Notes: generated by a model not told the origin, from the letters alone. Shown: positions 43,943-56,241, counted from the stretch's first letter. The stretch is DNA of 64,000 bases from Chenopodium formosanum (GCA_024500155.1 CM044858.1:5394001-5458000); one strand, 5' to 3'. Program-made: numbers and translations.

Positions 43943-45102
43943 ATGGGTAGGTGCGTAATATACATGAGCTTGATGATGATGCTGCTGATGAATATTCGAT
44001 TTACGGAGGGAATATGGTTGAATCTACCAAGTACAGGTACTAAGTGCGTTTCTGAGGAGATCCTGAATAATGTTGTTGTCGTTGCTGATTATGTTATAAT
44101 CGATGAACAAGGTCACGCGTCTCCTACTGTTTCCGCCAAGGTCTCTTTCTTTCTTTTTTATTGTTGAATTTTAATTTCAATTCTATTTGGGATTTAATTT
44201 CCTGTAAATTGTTGCAAAACAGGTGACATCTCCTTACGGCAACAATCTATACCACAAAGAGAATGTGACTCATGGTCAGTTTGCGTTTACAACGACTGAG
44301 ATTGGTAATTATGTTGCTTGTTTCTGGGTTGATGGTGATCATCAATCTGCTACTCTCAATCTTGATTGGAAAATCGGGATTGCTGCTAAAGATTGGGATT
44401 CTGTTGCTAAACAAGAGCATATTGAGGCAATTACTCTTAACTCGACCTCTCCCTATTCTACTATCTCTGTTAATTTTTAGTTGCACCAAAGGAATATTTT
44501 TTATGTCGCCCAATTGCAACTAAAAATTAATGGAGGTTCTCGTTCAACACTAACTAATACTTTTTTTTTTCATTCTCTATTTAGGGTGTTGAACTTGAGT
44601 TTCGGAAACTTGAATCTGCTGTCGAATCTATTCATCAGAATTTACTCTATTTGAAGAACAGGTAGGTGCCCCAGCACCCACTTATGTATATCCTTCATAT
44701 GCTCTTCAGGCTTCGCGCCTTACTAATTAATTTCACTAGACTCGTACTTATGGTTAACTTTCCACCCGACTTGTTTAATGAAGTCTTGCTGCTGTTACAT
44801 GAACTTGCTGTCTAATGTGATAGGCCTTGGTTTTTTTTTTTTTAAAGATTGGTATCTTCTCATGTAGCATTAAGATTGTTCATTGTTATGAGAAATTTTG
44901 ATACAACAATGTAAAAACTGAGGCTGATACATAGTATTGTTGAATGATTTTGCACAGGGAAGCAGAAATGAGGGAAGTGAGTGAAAAAACCAATGCCAGA
45001 GTTGCCTGGTTGAGTATTATGTCCCTCAGCGTGGGTATTGTGGCTTCACTTTTCCAGGTGTGGCATCTGAAGCGCTACTTTCAGAAGAGGAAACTTATAT
45101 AG
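43943..45102 (+). CDS. p24 family protein, delta subfamily (GOLD-domain cargo receptor, four exons)
   Basis: Exons 43943-44140, 44223-44426, 44585-44661 and 44958-45102 give 207 residues, normal for p24. There is a signal peptide (1-23), then IWLNLPSTGTKCVSEEI, the hallmark start of mature plant p24-delta. A GOLD domain runs to about 115 and the coiled-coil region includes VELEFRKLESAVESIHQNL. One membrane segment (about 176-196) is followed by a short cytosolic tail ending KRYFQKRKLI, with an aromatic residue for COPII and a basic motif for COPI binding. It cycles between ER and Golgi as a cargo receptor and coat adaptor. Intron 2 appears to use a GC donor (GAG/GCAATT); the alternative GT donor 42 bases later would insert 14 residues absent from the family. 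Probable counterpart of Arabidopsis p24-delta-5 (At1g21900). Confidence 0.93.
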
Positions 45103-45654
45103 TTATCACATTTCTGAGTCTGATCAAATCAAGTTAAGGGGAAGGTTCTTCATTCTTCGAAGGAGAACTAGAGTTGATAGTTTTTTGAGTTTTGCCCCAA
45201 CAGAAATTTATTTAGCATAGAATCCTCCCCCCTCACACGCAGGGGTTATGTGTTATGTCGAGCTCGTTCTTATGTGTATCACCTCCCTACATCTAATTGG
45301 AAAAACCTATTTTAGTATGTGCTTCCACTGCCATGATTGAATTCTCATTTCTTGTAAAGAAACTATCTATTGATCTTTGCTCCTATTACTCATTGTGTCA
45401 CAATCATCTGCCATTGCATAGGTTTATTTGTAAATGTGTGCAAAAAGAATGTGCAAAAAGTGGGAAACAAAAAAAATCAGAAGGATTAAATGGTTTCTCT
45501 AAGGCACATAAAACAAAGCTTGTGAGGATCAAAGAGTGGAAGGATACATAGTCCCTCCATCTTCCCCCGAGTGATGAGGGTTCGATCCCCCCCACCCTCT
45601 TCTGGGGTGTCCCCTGTATGTTACCATTTGAAGTAAATACATCAAAGCTTGTTG
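45103..45654. other. 3' flank of the p24 gene with a tRNA-like pol III box
   Basis: Probable 3' UTR, then at 45587-45599 GGGTTCGATCCCC, an exact B-box type sequence. Around it (about 45535-45645) may lie a short tRNA-derived SINE; no complete tRNA cloverleaf can be folded. No protein gene. Confidence 0.4.
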
Positions 45655-46210
45655 ATAATTTTTTCTTTTTTTTACAGAGCAGTATATTAATTAGATAAGA
45701 TCAAGGAATTCGGCCGAGGTTAAAAGACACATAGGTGAGCTACTACATTACCTGCTCTTTTAAAACAATCCCATACAAACTCTTTTAAAACAACTATTAG
45801 TATTCCACCGTGCAACATGGTGAGCTACTACATTACCTGCTCTTTTTTAATGAGAAACCTTACAACCATTAAAAGAATAACCTAAAAAATGCACATCATC
45901 ATATATTAGCCACATAGGAGACCATCTGGAAGAAGCACCATTGAGATAACCATGGCAGCAGAACTATAAATCATCACGGCCTCCTCAAATGCCCCTTCAC
46001 TTTTGATTTTGCATACATCTGCTCTTCATCATAATAATGCTTTCTGAACAACCCTAAGCACCCTGTCCAAAATAAAATAAAAAAAACAACACTAAGCACA
46101 GAGTTACCAAATTGCCTCTGATATGCGTTTGCTCATCCATCCCATATAGATACTTGATAGCCCTCCAAGTAGTAACACCAAACAGAGTAATATCTTTTCT
46201 GAAAGTACCC
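45655..46210 (-). pseudogene. LINE RNase H / 3'-end relic, minus strand
   Basis: On the minus strand a broken frame reads NGASSRWSPMWLI followed by KVSH and KRAGNVVAH (about 45820-45846), the RNase H end of plant LINEs. A T-rich tract at about 45658-45676 is the poly(A) tail on the minus strand. A 27-bp piece (GTGAGCTACTACATTACCTG...) is duplicated at 45735-45761 and 45820-45846. Confidence 0.6.
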
Positions 46211-48269
46211 AAAAAAAATTACTGTACTAAACTGTTGCAAGTCTTCCTCTTATTAGCTTAGCTTGTTATGTCACCTGTCAATTGGAGGTTCCAAACAAAC
46301 ATTAGTAAAATCTGAAAAGAAAAAAGAAGTAGAAACTTGCTTATCGTCACCTGATAATTGAGCATTATACACATTGTTTACCTAGAAAGTAAAATCTTGT
46401 TTTTGTCTCACATTTTATTTCCTTCTCCACTACAGTATTCTAAACATGACCTACTGAATACTGTAGTTCTCGTTTTGCTCCTAGCAATTCTCTTCCAGCT
46501 ATATATTTTCTCCAAATATAATATTACCTTCATATTTCTTTACCTGGGCTGGAAACTTACGGATGTGGTTGGGATATCTTTCATCATTCCCATGCGCAAT
46601 TTAGCTGGCAACACTTCTCTGACCAGTGCAGCAGTGCCCAGTGTTAATTAGGATTGGCTCTCTTCTTCACAATCTCAACGAGTCTTCACTGGCCTTGTTT
46701 ACAACAATTTTGAGCTTCAGTTCATTCAACCAACTAAACTAAAAACTCAGGCTCCTTATTTATAGTCTTGATACACAATATGGCACTCGTAGCATGATTG
46801 CATGAACACACAGGATCCACTCAATCCCTAGGTTCTACAATCCCAAACCCAGACTAGGATTGCTTCCCATTCCATTTACAGCGATTGTGCCTTTCTTATC
46901 ATATGCTGCAATCAATTATCGCCTAATCTCCTCAAGGCCCATAGGCGGGGAGCATTAACATCAAAACTAGCAATTAGCATTGTGACAAGACGACAACAAG
47001 CTTCTTAAAAATCTTAATCTCCTTTAGCATTGTACTCACATCATGTGAGTTACTGCAAAACATTTCATCAACAAACATACAACCTCACAAGAAATCCAAC
47101 TTTGAAACATCCTACACTGCATGATGAAAAGGGCAGCAGAAGTGGTCTGTGAAGCATTAGCTTGATGCAAATTTTTTCGTGTTTTTCTCAGAGATAAATG
47201 CGATAGCAGCTCCTGATTTAGAGCCACCATCATTTTGTTGGAGGGTTTTTTTCTTATATTATTTTACTTTAATCAGTTCATTGGACACAATAAAGTTCCT
47301 TGATTCAGAGTTTCAAACATAGCGCGTACTTCTTTTTATGCACCAATTTTTCATCTGCTTTATCCTCAATCCTCATCTATCCTAACCTACAATCAATAAG
47401 AACCTCCATCACAATCTGTAGCCACAATTTATCTAATTGAAAAATCATCTAATCTGGGAGGTGATGTTTATTCATAAGAAATTGTTAGTTCTCCACAGTA
47501 AATGGGTATGAAGGAGAGCATGCGTGTTGGGTAGAAACTCAGGGTAAGGATGGAGGTTGGACAGAACTAGGCAGTGGACACGAGGATTTTGTTAAAGGAT
47601 TTTGATAAGTTTAGCTTACATTAGAGCTTAAAAACCCTCATTATGAGCATTCTTTGTAATGTTATGCAAAGTCAACCCCAAAAACCATGGTAGAACAAAA
47701 AAATAACCGATTTCAAATCAAATTTTTAATCTGAACTCCAATATTACTAATACAAAATTGAGCAGTTAGCATTGATATGATGAAATCAACACAATTTAAA
47801 CAAATACAAAAATAAAAGGCAAGTTTTACATACCTTATGTTGCCGAGGCCAAATTCCCAAAGTTGAGTTATTAATGCCAAATCCTTCACCATCAACACTC
47901 CAATATCCATCAAGGCCTCCAATCCTGGCAACTCAAAAATTCCAAGGTAGCAAATAATGACTAGGCAGAAAGTACATCATCACTCCAATATACATCTCCA
48001 ACACTATGATGTGAATCCATTTAGTGCAAAAGTTATTATAAAGTGCCCATAACATTTTGTGTTAAAATGGTCTAGATGGCTAGATCAAAGGGATGAGCAT
48101 ATACCGAGCAACAAGGCAAGCTGTAAAGCTGACAAAGCTTATTACTGATAGGAGTTTGATACAAAGCTTACAAAAATTATACCCCCAAAAAAACCACAGA
48201 TACTTGTTAAAATAGATAAATGGTGCTTCAAAAGCATAAGCATCTAAATGCCAAGCATCCAAAACATTG
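46211..48269. other. Intergenic DNA, possibly with exon-like fragments
   Basis: Short frames only. One minus-strand stretch at about 47833-47925 reads GGLDGYWSVDGEGF and onward to IWPRQHK before a GTATGT donor-like site. It looks coding, but I cannot assign it or find partners. The rest is AT-rich with no recognised element. Confidence 0.35.
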
Positions 48270-50540
48270 TTACTGCCTAAATGCTTCTCCTATCTTCCGT
48301 TGAATGACCTCTACACCAAGTCGGGGAGATAATCTAGGTAGTGTTACCTGCATTAAATAAAAAATAAAAATTGTCTTACAAGAATATTTAGGAACTCTTA
48401 CAAGAATACTGCACCAGTAAAAATAATGACAATATTAAATATAATTAGGACCAACATTCCAACAATAACACCAAATCCACAAATTCATCGAAATTCAACC
48501 TCTCTCAAGCACAAAGCCTCAATCATCTCACTTAACATCCAATTAATCACCCAATATTTTATAGTAAATTTCACAAAGAAAATAAGTTGGACAATGCCTG
48601 CAACTGCACACTGGTACAACTAGCTAAAAGAAGCACATTTGTCCTGAAAAAAAGATTATAAGTGGACATATGAAACACTTGAAAGTGATATTTCCTTTTG
48701 AGTGCAAGTATGCAACAGAAGTGTTCACAGAGGTGATTGGGCAAGCAACTCCCTATACAAGATGTCTTCAACTTTCAATGGATGTAACTATGTAAGAGAT
48801 GGGTTAAAATCCATTGTTAGTATTTACTCATGTAAGCATCCAACGACATGTGAGGTAATGTAGACATTCGATCAATAGAAGGGATGGGGACGCTAGGCTT
48901 TCAACGTATTTAAGCTTTTATGGATAAGTTTTCATCACCTATAATAAACTGTCTAGTCTGAAATGGGTGAAATAGTACCACAATATAAGAGAATACATTA
49001 TTAAATGGGGAATTGTTCGATTCATCCTTATATGAACTTCTTCCGTTCCACAAATATTGTAACAATCACCATTTTAGAAAGTTTTACAAATATTGCAGCA
49101 TTTTCGGATGTGTACATGTCTTATCTCTTTCTCTCCCCTCATCACATGTGTTTCTATCTTTATTCCTCTCTATCTCTCTCTTCTTTTTAAAATCGTATCC
49201 CATTCTCATGTTGCAATGTTTGGGAAACGGAGGAAGAATTTTCAATATATAATAAAATTATAATAGTTTTAAGTAATAAGAAATTTTAAAATTGGAATAA
49301 GTAACAAGTCCACAATTGAGGTAAGAAGAAGATAGTACATCTCCCTAATTATTACATAAGCTCACCAGCTTTCCTATTCTTACTTCTTACTTGACAGCTC
49401 TACTAGCAATCTAAGGTTTACCAAAATTGCCCCGGCTTATCACTTCCACTTGCTGAAGTGCCAAATACTTTTTTGCTCTCGCAATAGTGCATGTGGCTAG
49501 GATTAGGAGTATCGAAGCACAATGTGGACTAGAAAGGGAACTTAAGTGCCAAAACAATAATGACGGTGGTTTCTGGAGAATGATAATGGAGTTCATCTAT
49601 ACCCAACCTTCATCGCTTATACCCTAAAGACCATCAAATGCATGGGGCACGCAATAATACTGTTTATAGACACGTTTTTATACAAGCAACACAAACTTAG
49701 AAACCACTATTGAGAGCATTGAACGTATTTTACAAGTTACAATTCATGAATTCAATGAACCTGTAAGAATAACTAAAATGTCAGCATACAATCTGTTAAA
49801 TTTGTCATTCGCTAAGTTCCGTCCTTACTTTTGTTCTACCTCCATAGAAGTACAAACATGAATTGTTTTTCAATTAAACTCTCCCTTAATCAAATAATGA
49901 AGGATACTTGTGCTTTTTTTAAGCCAATTGAAATTAAAAATCTTTCAATCAGATTTTAATTGCATCTGTTGTTGGATAAGTTAAAAGATTCGTTTAAATT
50001 TTTCTACAAATTCGTCAAGTAACTTGCATTTAGGTTTAAATTCTTCAAATCAAAATTTATCATGTACTTCATACAGCTATAAATCGCAGCATAAATCAAA
50101 AAAACAGACCTCGGTACCATCAGATTGTAGCTTAGCCAAAACAGGAATCTCGTACTGGTAAGCCCTCTCCCACTCAGGATTAGTAGTAATATCTCTTATC
50201 TATCAATTCCAATTAATCAAAAATGTCAGATAAACATAAGAAGAAAGAGAAAACGCCATTGATGAAATGAAACAATTACCTGCAAGTCGACATCGTGGAG
50301 GGAATCTGTAGGCGAGGACAGAGAAAATGCGGCAGACAATTTCTCTTTGAGGCCATCACACAAACAGCAGCCTGGTTTTGAATAAAGAATCAGTTTTCTG
50401 GAATTTTCTGGTGTTGAAGATGAACAGCATGATATTTGTATGAATTTTGGAGCTAAAGCTAATCCTAATGCTTGCTTCTTGCTCAGTGACACCACCGAAC
50501 TTGGAATTCCACTGATTGCCCTTCTCGTCGTCGTTAACAT
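48270..50540 (-). CDS. Glutaredoxin-like DUF836 protein (three exons)
   Basis: Exons on the minus strand: 50540-50280, 50199-50110 and 48347-48270, all phase 0, giving 142 residues. Residues 1-45 are Ser/Lys/Arg-rich with few acidic residues, compatible with an organellar targeting peptide. The thioredoxin-fold part starts at KLILYSKPGCCLCDGLKEKL with a CxxC pair (Cys58, Cys61) typical of the glutaredoxin-like DUF836 family. Exon 2 supplies RDITTNPEWERAYQYEIPVLAKL with the cis-Pro motif (EIPVL); exon 3 supplies LPRLSPRLGVEVIQRKI. The family is thought to act in thiol redox exchange, but its substrate is unknown. Intron 2 is 1.76 kb and contains a Stowaway-like MITE. Start codon chosen as the only ATG ahead of the conserved part. 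Confidence 0.88.
49037..49236. mobile_element. Stowaway-like MITE in an intron of the glutaredoxin-like gene
   Basis: About 200 bp with inverted ends CTTCTTCCGTTCCACAAAT / GTTTGGGAAACGGAGGAAG that remain complementary for about 30 bp with some mismatches. The flanking TA is degraded. It lies inside the 1.76-kb intron, so it is spliced out. Confidence 0.65.
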
Positions 50541-50806
50541 TCTGTCTCTCAGTCGCTATTTTATCACTCTTTTATCTCTCTATCTTCACCTTTTTAGGGT
50601 TCAAGTGTTCAACAATTGTGCTCCGGAGATTTCTGCCCGGTTCAACTTGAGTAGTGTTTATTATTTTGATTACCCTCTTGGCTCTTGTTACATTGCTTAA
50701 TGTGACTAATTCGGGGTTATCATAGTCAATTAGTCTAATTGACAAAAATTTGTTAATCGGTCCCTTTTGTGGGCTCTGCTCTGTCTTGTCTCCAAATCTA
50801 TATCTA
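50541..50806. promoter_or_regulatory. Upstream region of the glutaredoxin-like gene
   Basis: Presumed promoter and 5' leader (reads on the minus strand). Pyrimidine-rich on the plus strand near 50560-50600, hence GA-rich on the gene's strand. No clear TATA box. Confidence 0.35.
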
Positions 50807-51200
50807 TCTATACTTAGTATTTAAAAACTCAAACCAAGAAAGACACATGTTCTCTCCTATTACACTTTTCTATGTTCTTTTCCAATCCAATGTGCCACAT
50901 GTCTTTTCACATCTTTAATTTTTAAAAAAATTTTAATACATCATCTTTAACTCTTTCATTAAACACTTCATCTTTAGCTCCCCTCTTCAATTCAAACTTT
51001 TCGTTTTCTCTCTTTAATTTAGTCCTTCCACCTTCTTTTTTTCAAGCATAATTTCGAATCAAAGTCTCAAAAATTTAATTGATTTATTCATGATTTCGGT
51101 TGCACATTGCACTCATAATGATTTATTGGTATTTCATTACTCATCTCTCAATGTAATTTTCTATGAACAACCTGTACATTTGCACGGGCCAAAAGACTAG
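50807..51200 (+). mobile_element. Candidate non-autonomous Helitron
   Basis: Starts near TCTATACTTAGTATTTAAAA and ends GCACGGGCCAAAAGACTAG followed by T. The CTAG-T terminus with a short inverted repeat (TTTG...CAAA) about 10 bases before it fits plant Helitrons (5'-TC...CTRR-3' inserted between A and T). About 390 bp, no coding capacity. The 5' boundary is uncertain. Confidence 0.5.
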
Positions 51201-52447
51201 TTTAAATTAAGTAAAAAAAACCTCAGCTAGCCCACCACGAGCTAGAAGCCACGGTCAGCTCTCAAAACCAAATCTTCATCTATACAGCCATTTCTACGAC
51301 GGCCACCGATCACCACGACAGTACACTCCGTCTTCCCGCCAAGCAACAAAGGCTTCCCCGTTCCACCAATGAAAAGGACGAGAGAGGAGAAACCTTAACA
51401 CCACAGGCCTTCCTCTTTGTCTTCTTCTTCAACAACAATGGCGGAATGCCCTCAAAGCCGCTTTGCGGCGATTACGAAATGATACCCCTAATAGAAAAAA
51501 GTGTAAATTAGGGCCATATCAACCCCTTAAGAAAATCCTCTTCTTCGCGGAAGCAATTTTAATCACCGTAGGTAGTGGTGGTGGTGGCAGCAACGGCAGT
51601 CTGCAATAGATATTTCATGGAGGAAGAAGGTGGGTTGTTGTAATGGAAGAATGGAGAAGGAGGAAGAAAGGGATGATTTCATGAAACTTACAAAATTATC
51701 CCTAATTAAACTAATGAAATTACTCATTTACCCCTTGATTTACATTGCTTGTCAATCAGACTGATCATCAACAAGTATTTCCTCAACTAATTCCCTTATT
51801 TGTTTTATGAGAATGGGAAATAAACTTCCACGCAATTCCCATATTTTTATTACCTATAAGGGTCTGGTTATTGGGAAAGGGAATTGAAAGGGTATGAAAT
51901 GACCAAATTGTCATTAATGAGAAAGGTGAAAAGGAATGGGAAATATATGAATACGCGGTATTGATGTAATTTTTTAGTCAATATCACTTCCTAGCAACCA
52001 AACTATGGATTTTTATTACCTTTGCATTTATTCCCAACCCCAGATGATTCTCACCCATAATTCCCCAAAATCTCATTTCCACATGCCAAAAGCCCCATAA
52101 CTCTATTCCAAAATCTACAGCCAAACAACTTAGAGAGCTTACTTAATGGTGAATATATTCTCCATGTGAAAAAACACTTGGAAAAAAATGTAAAATAATA
52201 ATAATAATAATAATAATAATATGGTCTTCCAATAAAATCTCACCTTCAATTAATCCAAAAGTAATCCTACCTTTAAAACCTTAATAGGTTATTGGTAACA
52301 AATTTTTTTAAGTAATCTTATCTCTGGTGCCACCACCTTCCCTACCAACTCCGCCCCTACCTTCCCTTATCCACTCCGACCCTCAGGGGCGGAGTCACAT
52401 ACACTCAAGTGGGGCCCCAGCCCCCGCCCTCACCTTCCCTTATCCAC
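51201..52447. other. Intergenic DNA with a short coding-like GC-richer patch and a local duplication
   Basis: 51220-51680 is richer in G+C and includes CTTCTTCTTCAACAACAATGG and a GGTGGTGGTGGTGG run, but stops break all frames. An (AAT)n microsatellite is at about 52197-52222. From 52360 to about 52500 a ~72-bp segment (CCTTCCCTTATCCAC...GGCG.AG.CACAT...CTCAAGTGG) is duplicated in tandem; the second copy overlaps the hAT element below. Confidence 0.45.
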
Positions 52448-52455
52448 CCCACCCT

Positions 52456-52528
52456 CAGGGGCGAAGGCACATCACTCAAGTGGCCCCACTTGAACATGAA
52501 TAAATGAATTTTTAATTTTTTTTCATAT

Positions 52529-52559
<31 letters not shown>

Positions 52560-52652
52560 CTTTGCCATTAAATGTACCCACTTGACCCCATTAAAATTTA
52601 TGGAATGTGTTTTGACTCCATTAAATATGTTTTTGGGATTCGCCACTAGCTG
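52456..52652. mobile_element. Short hAT-type MITE with (TA)n core
   Basis: 197 bp between perfect 8-bp duplications CCCACCCT (52448-52455 and 52653-52660). The ends start CAG and share a GGCGAA core in inverted orientation, common in plant hAT elements. A (TA)n run of about 35 bp lies inside. Confidence 0.65.
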
Positions 52653-52660
52653 CCCACCCT

Positions 52661-55074
52661 ACACTGTTGTTAGGTTTCCCCTTTCCCAAAAGCCCTAATA
52701 TAGACGTCATGCGAAATGCGCCTACCTTAGCATATATGAATATGCTTGCAATTGTATTAGATATAGTTTTTTTTATCAATCAACAAAGAAAAGAAAATAT
52801 CAATCAATTATAAAAAAATTACATAAAAAAAAAAATAACTTTCAGTTACTTAAATTAATATATTACATTATTTTAATTTACGTCCATTTATACAATCAAT
52901 TAATAATACACAAATACAGTGTACTAAGTTTCAATATAATAATCAACTAATTTATCAAATCAAAATCCTTCCAAATTATATTCAATAGCAAATAAAGGAG
53001 AAAGAGAGAGATGTTTTTTTTTTTTTCCCCATAAGTTATTAGCCAATATATTAATATCGATGATATTCATATAATTGTTAAATGAAGCTAATCAACACAT
53101 TCGGATAATGATTTTTTAATCTATCATTTCCACCCTTTAGTAGGTATTTTCACAAAAGATTCATTAATTGGTTTAAGAGCAGATTCGTGTACATAAAAGA
53201 CTAGTCTTAATTATTGGAGGAAGATACATTCATGATTGAGGTAAAATTTTGACCAAATCACAATTGATATGATGGATGCTAAGGACAAAGATCTTTTTGG
53301 TAGAAAACCCTTCAATTATTTGCAGCTTTGTGTGATTAATTGTTGTATGCAATTAACATCCCATGCTTTATCAAATGAAGACAATCGTTCCGGTCTTTAT
53401 CTTTTCCAATTTAGTACAAAAATAATATTAATGTAGGAACAAGATTAAGAAATAATCATTTATTCACCTTCAATAATGGAATCACTTAGGACATGTATGA
53501 TTGTAAGCTTTATTTCGTGCATTTGACCGAGAGAATCTTCAAGGACTTGCAATAATAAGTATCTTGTCATGCACGTATAACATACCTTTTAATTTAATTG
53601 TACATTATTAGCTAGCATCCATATACATCATAGTGGAGCAAACAACCCTTTTTTTTTCTAAATAAAGAAAAATAGGTAATATTAGGAAAACCATCCTCAT
53701 GAGGAAACTCTTATATAACGCGTTATATGCAAGAATAAGAAGATTAACTAGAGTTATTACAAGTTATAATGTCCATACAAACATTCGGTAATTAATAATG
53801 AGATTAGTGACCAACATTAGTTATCCAGCCAATTGTTTGAATTGCCAAAACCAAACAATATATGCATCAAATAAAGCTCCAATCAATTTATTATCTTTAT
53901 CAAGTTGATGAGAAATTAACAAACCATAAAAGAGAAACAATAGTCAATGCCACGCACCCATACTAACTCAACCTATCCCAACTTGACAAATACGCTTTAC
54001 TTTTATTTTTTAAAAAATTATTTTGTACAAAGCAAATAATAAAACACAATTTTGAAAAAAAATAATTAAAAGCCCTGAATTTTGATACATTAACATAAAT
54101 AATTCTCCGGACAATTGTATCCCCATGGCATCTTCAAATAGTATCCCCAAATTGTGTATCTAATAGTGGGAATCCACCAAATTGATTCACAATGGAATCC
54201 AAGCACGAAAGCACTAACTATTCCCCCTTTAAATTTTGTTCCCTTCTCATATATCTGCAACTATTGATAACTTTAAGAAACAAATTATTCAACTTTGATT
54301 AATTATGCAAATAGATTATTCGAACTCAATTATGCAAATGTTTCGTAGTGGATAATTATATAGCAGCTCGTCGATTCTCCGCATATAGATGTACATGTAG
54401 CACTCACCACTTCCTAGTATATAATATTGATATGATAATGTCATTGCAACCTGAGCTACTATACCACCAACTACACACTATGACACTACTACTAAGATAT
54501 TAGTGTAAAAATAATGATATGTGTCGATGAACTTAATGATAAAGTTTTGAGATTAACGATAACAAAAAAATCACCCCACGTCCCCACTTATGGTATTTTA
54601 TGATTCATGTTCATCATGTTCATGTTTATTAGATGGATCTTCTTAACATAACAAGATATGGTCCATTCTATATTGAAAAGTATCAAAATTAATAATTTAC
54701 TTGTATTTCCGTCAAAAAAAAACTAATAAAAGAAAATAAAATAAAATAAAATAAAATAAATTAACTCATTACATGCTATAAGCCTAACATTGCTTTTAAA
54801 ATACCGTGCATTAATTGTATATACGAATGAAGTACTCTGTATTATTTAAGAAATTTTATAAGATACTAGGAATCATGACATGGGGAAAGTTTTACTACAT
54901 AAGGAGGTAGCAAATTAAGGAAAGAAAACATACTATCTCTATTACTAATATATATTAACCCTTTTAACATGCTAGTCCTTTTTGCTCCACAATAATACAA
55001 TATCTAGTTAAGTAGTTATTTACACTTTTTTCTTCACATTACCTTATTTCTTACACCTGCCAATTATTTTACAC
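52661..55074. other. AT-rich gene-free interval
   Basis: Long stretch of AT-rich DNA with an (AAAAT)n run at about 54729-54761 and short frames only. A fourth Helitron-like end motif (AAAAGACTAGTCT) is at about 53195-53207. Nothing else is supported. Confidence 0.5.
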
Positions 55075-55077
55075 TTA

Positions 55078-55239
55078 GGGTCTGTTCACATTTGCTGAAC
55101 TGAACTGATTGGAGCTGAACTGAAATGAACTGAACTGCATATAGCTAAAATGATTATTTTATGAGAGACGGAAATTAGAAACTGAGTTTAATTAATTGGA
55201 GCTGAACTGAACTGAAATTAAGCTAAAATGAATAGGCCC
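55078..55239. mobile_element. TTCAG-family Tourist-like MITE (copy 2)
   Basis: 162 bp, ends GGGTCTGTTCACATTT / AAAATGAATAGGCCC, flanked by TTA at 55075-55077 and 55240-55242. The interior has CTGAACTGAA words (reverse of TTCAG). Confidence 0.75.
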
Positions 55240-55242
55240 TTA

Positions 55243-55870
55243 CTCTGTTGCCTTTTTTTTTCACACCTACTCACCACGACATCTACATTTCCTCTCCTGT
55301 TACTGTAATATTTGTGCAAAGAGTAAATGTTAAAATCAAAGAGAAGCTAAACTAACAAGAGTGGAAACGAAAATGGGCTTCTCACATATATTAAGAGAAT
55401 TGTTAGGGCTTCATTTGCCTACATGCAAAAGATTAGGAGGTTACATGCATGTCCCTAAATCAAAAGACATGCATTGGGTAAAGTTATTCTTTCATTGTTT
55501 AAGAGTTGATGTATTTTTCTTCTTCTCAAGGTGTGTCAACTTATTTTAGTATTTTACATATCCCTACCTTATAAAAAGTAGTAAATTACTCTTATGAATA
55601 GTGTAATGTCAATTATACCCTTTAAAATGTGTATTTACATATATATCCTCATTAATGTATACAAGTTTTTTAATGAATAGTGTTTGGACAATTATACCCT
55701 CTAAAAATATTTAATTATGTAATTATTTGCTCTCATGCTTTAATGTTAGTTGTCTTAGACATTTATAATCATAAACATAGTTGTTTACATATTTTTTTTT
55801 GTCATTAAATCTGTCAACAACTAAATTTATGATTTTAAGACCAAGCCGAAAAAGTCTTTAGATATGACTA
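55243..55870. other. AT-rich DNA, probably body of a Helitron-like element
   Basis: From about 55561 (TCCCTACCTTATAAAAAG) to the hairpin end at 55906 may be one small Helitron; the 5' limit is a guess. A 62-codon frame at 55361-55549 has no recognisable features. Confidence 0.35.
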
Positions 55871-55906
55871 GCTATGCGCGCGCATCGTGCGCGTTAGCTA
55901 CCCTAG
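55871..55906 (+). mobile_element. Helitron 3' terminus with GC hairpin
   Basis: GCGCGCA (55878-55884), loop TCG, then TGCGCGT (55888-55894) form a strong 7-bp hairpin. Eight bases later comes CTAG (55903-55906) followed by T. This is the classic Helitron 3' signature. Confidence 0.65.
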
Positions 55907-56071
55907 TAACTATAAAAGGTAGGTGAATTTACAAATATCTATATAACATATACAATATATATATAAAGTTCTTGTAATTAAGAGTAGAAGATTGACATTT
56001 GACAATATAGGAGCTGAGGTTTGTTTATTTATATACTACTTTGAATTACTATATTCATTTCTTCTTTTTTA

Positions 56072-56238
56072 GGGCTTGTTCTAATACGTTTATTTTCAGT
56101 TCAGTTCAGTTCAACTCTAATCAGTTCAGTTCAGTTCAACTCCTAATTTCCTTCTCTTATAAAATATTCAGTTTAGTTTAGTTCAGTTCAGTTTAGTTCA
56201 GTTCAGTTCAGTAGAGTTCAGTCAATGAGAAAAGAACC
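56072..56238. mobile_element. TTCAG-family Tourist-like MITE (copy 3)
   Basis: 167 bp, GGGCTTGTTCTAAT at the left and AATGAGAAAAGAACC at the right, flanked by TTA at 56069-56071 and 56239-56241. Interior TTCAG pentamers. Confidence 0.75.
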
Positions 56239-56241
56239 TTA

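Noticed and set aside
45587..45599. tRNA gene
   Set aside because: Only a B-box-like GGTTCGATCC is present; no acceptor, D or anticodon stems can be folded around it.
51420..51610. Possible coding exon near CAACAATGGCGGAATGCC
   Set aside because: The ATG has good context but stops follow soon in frame and no family signature or downstream exons were found.
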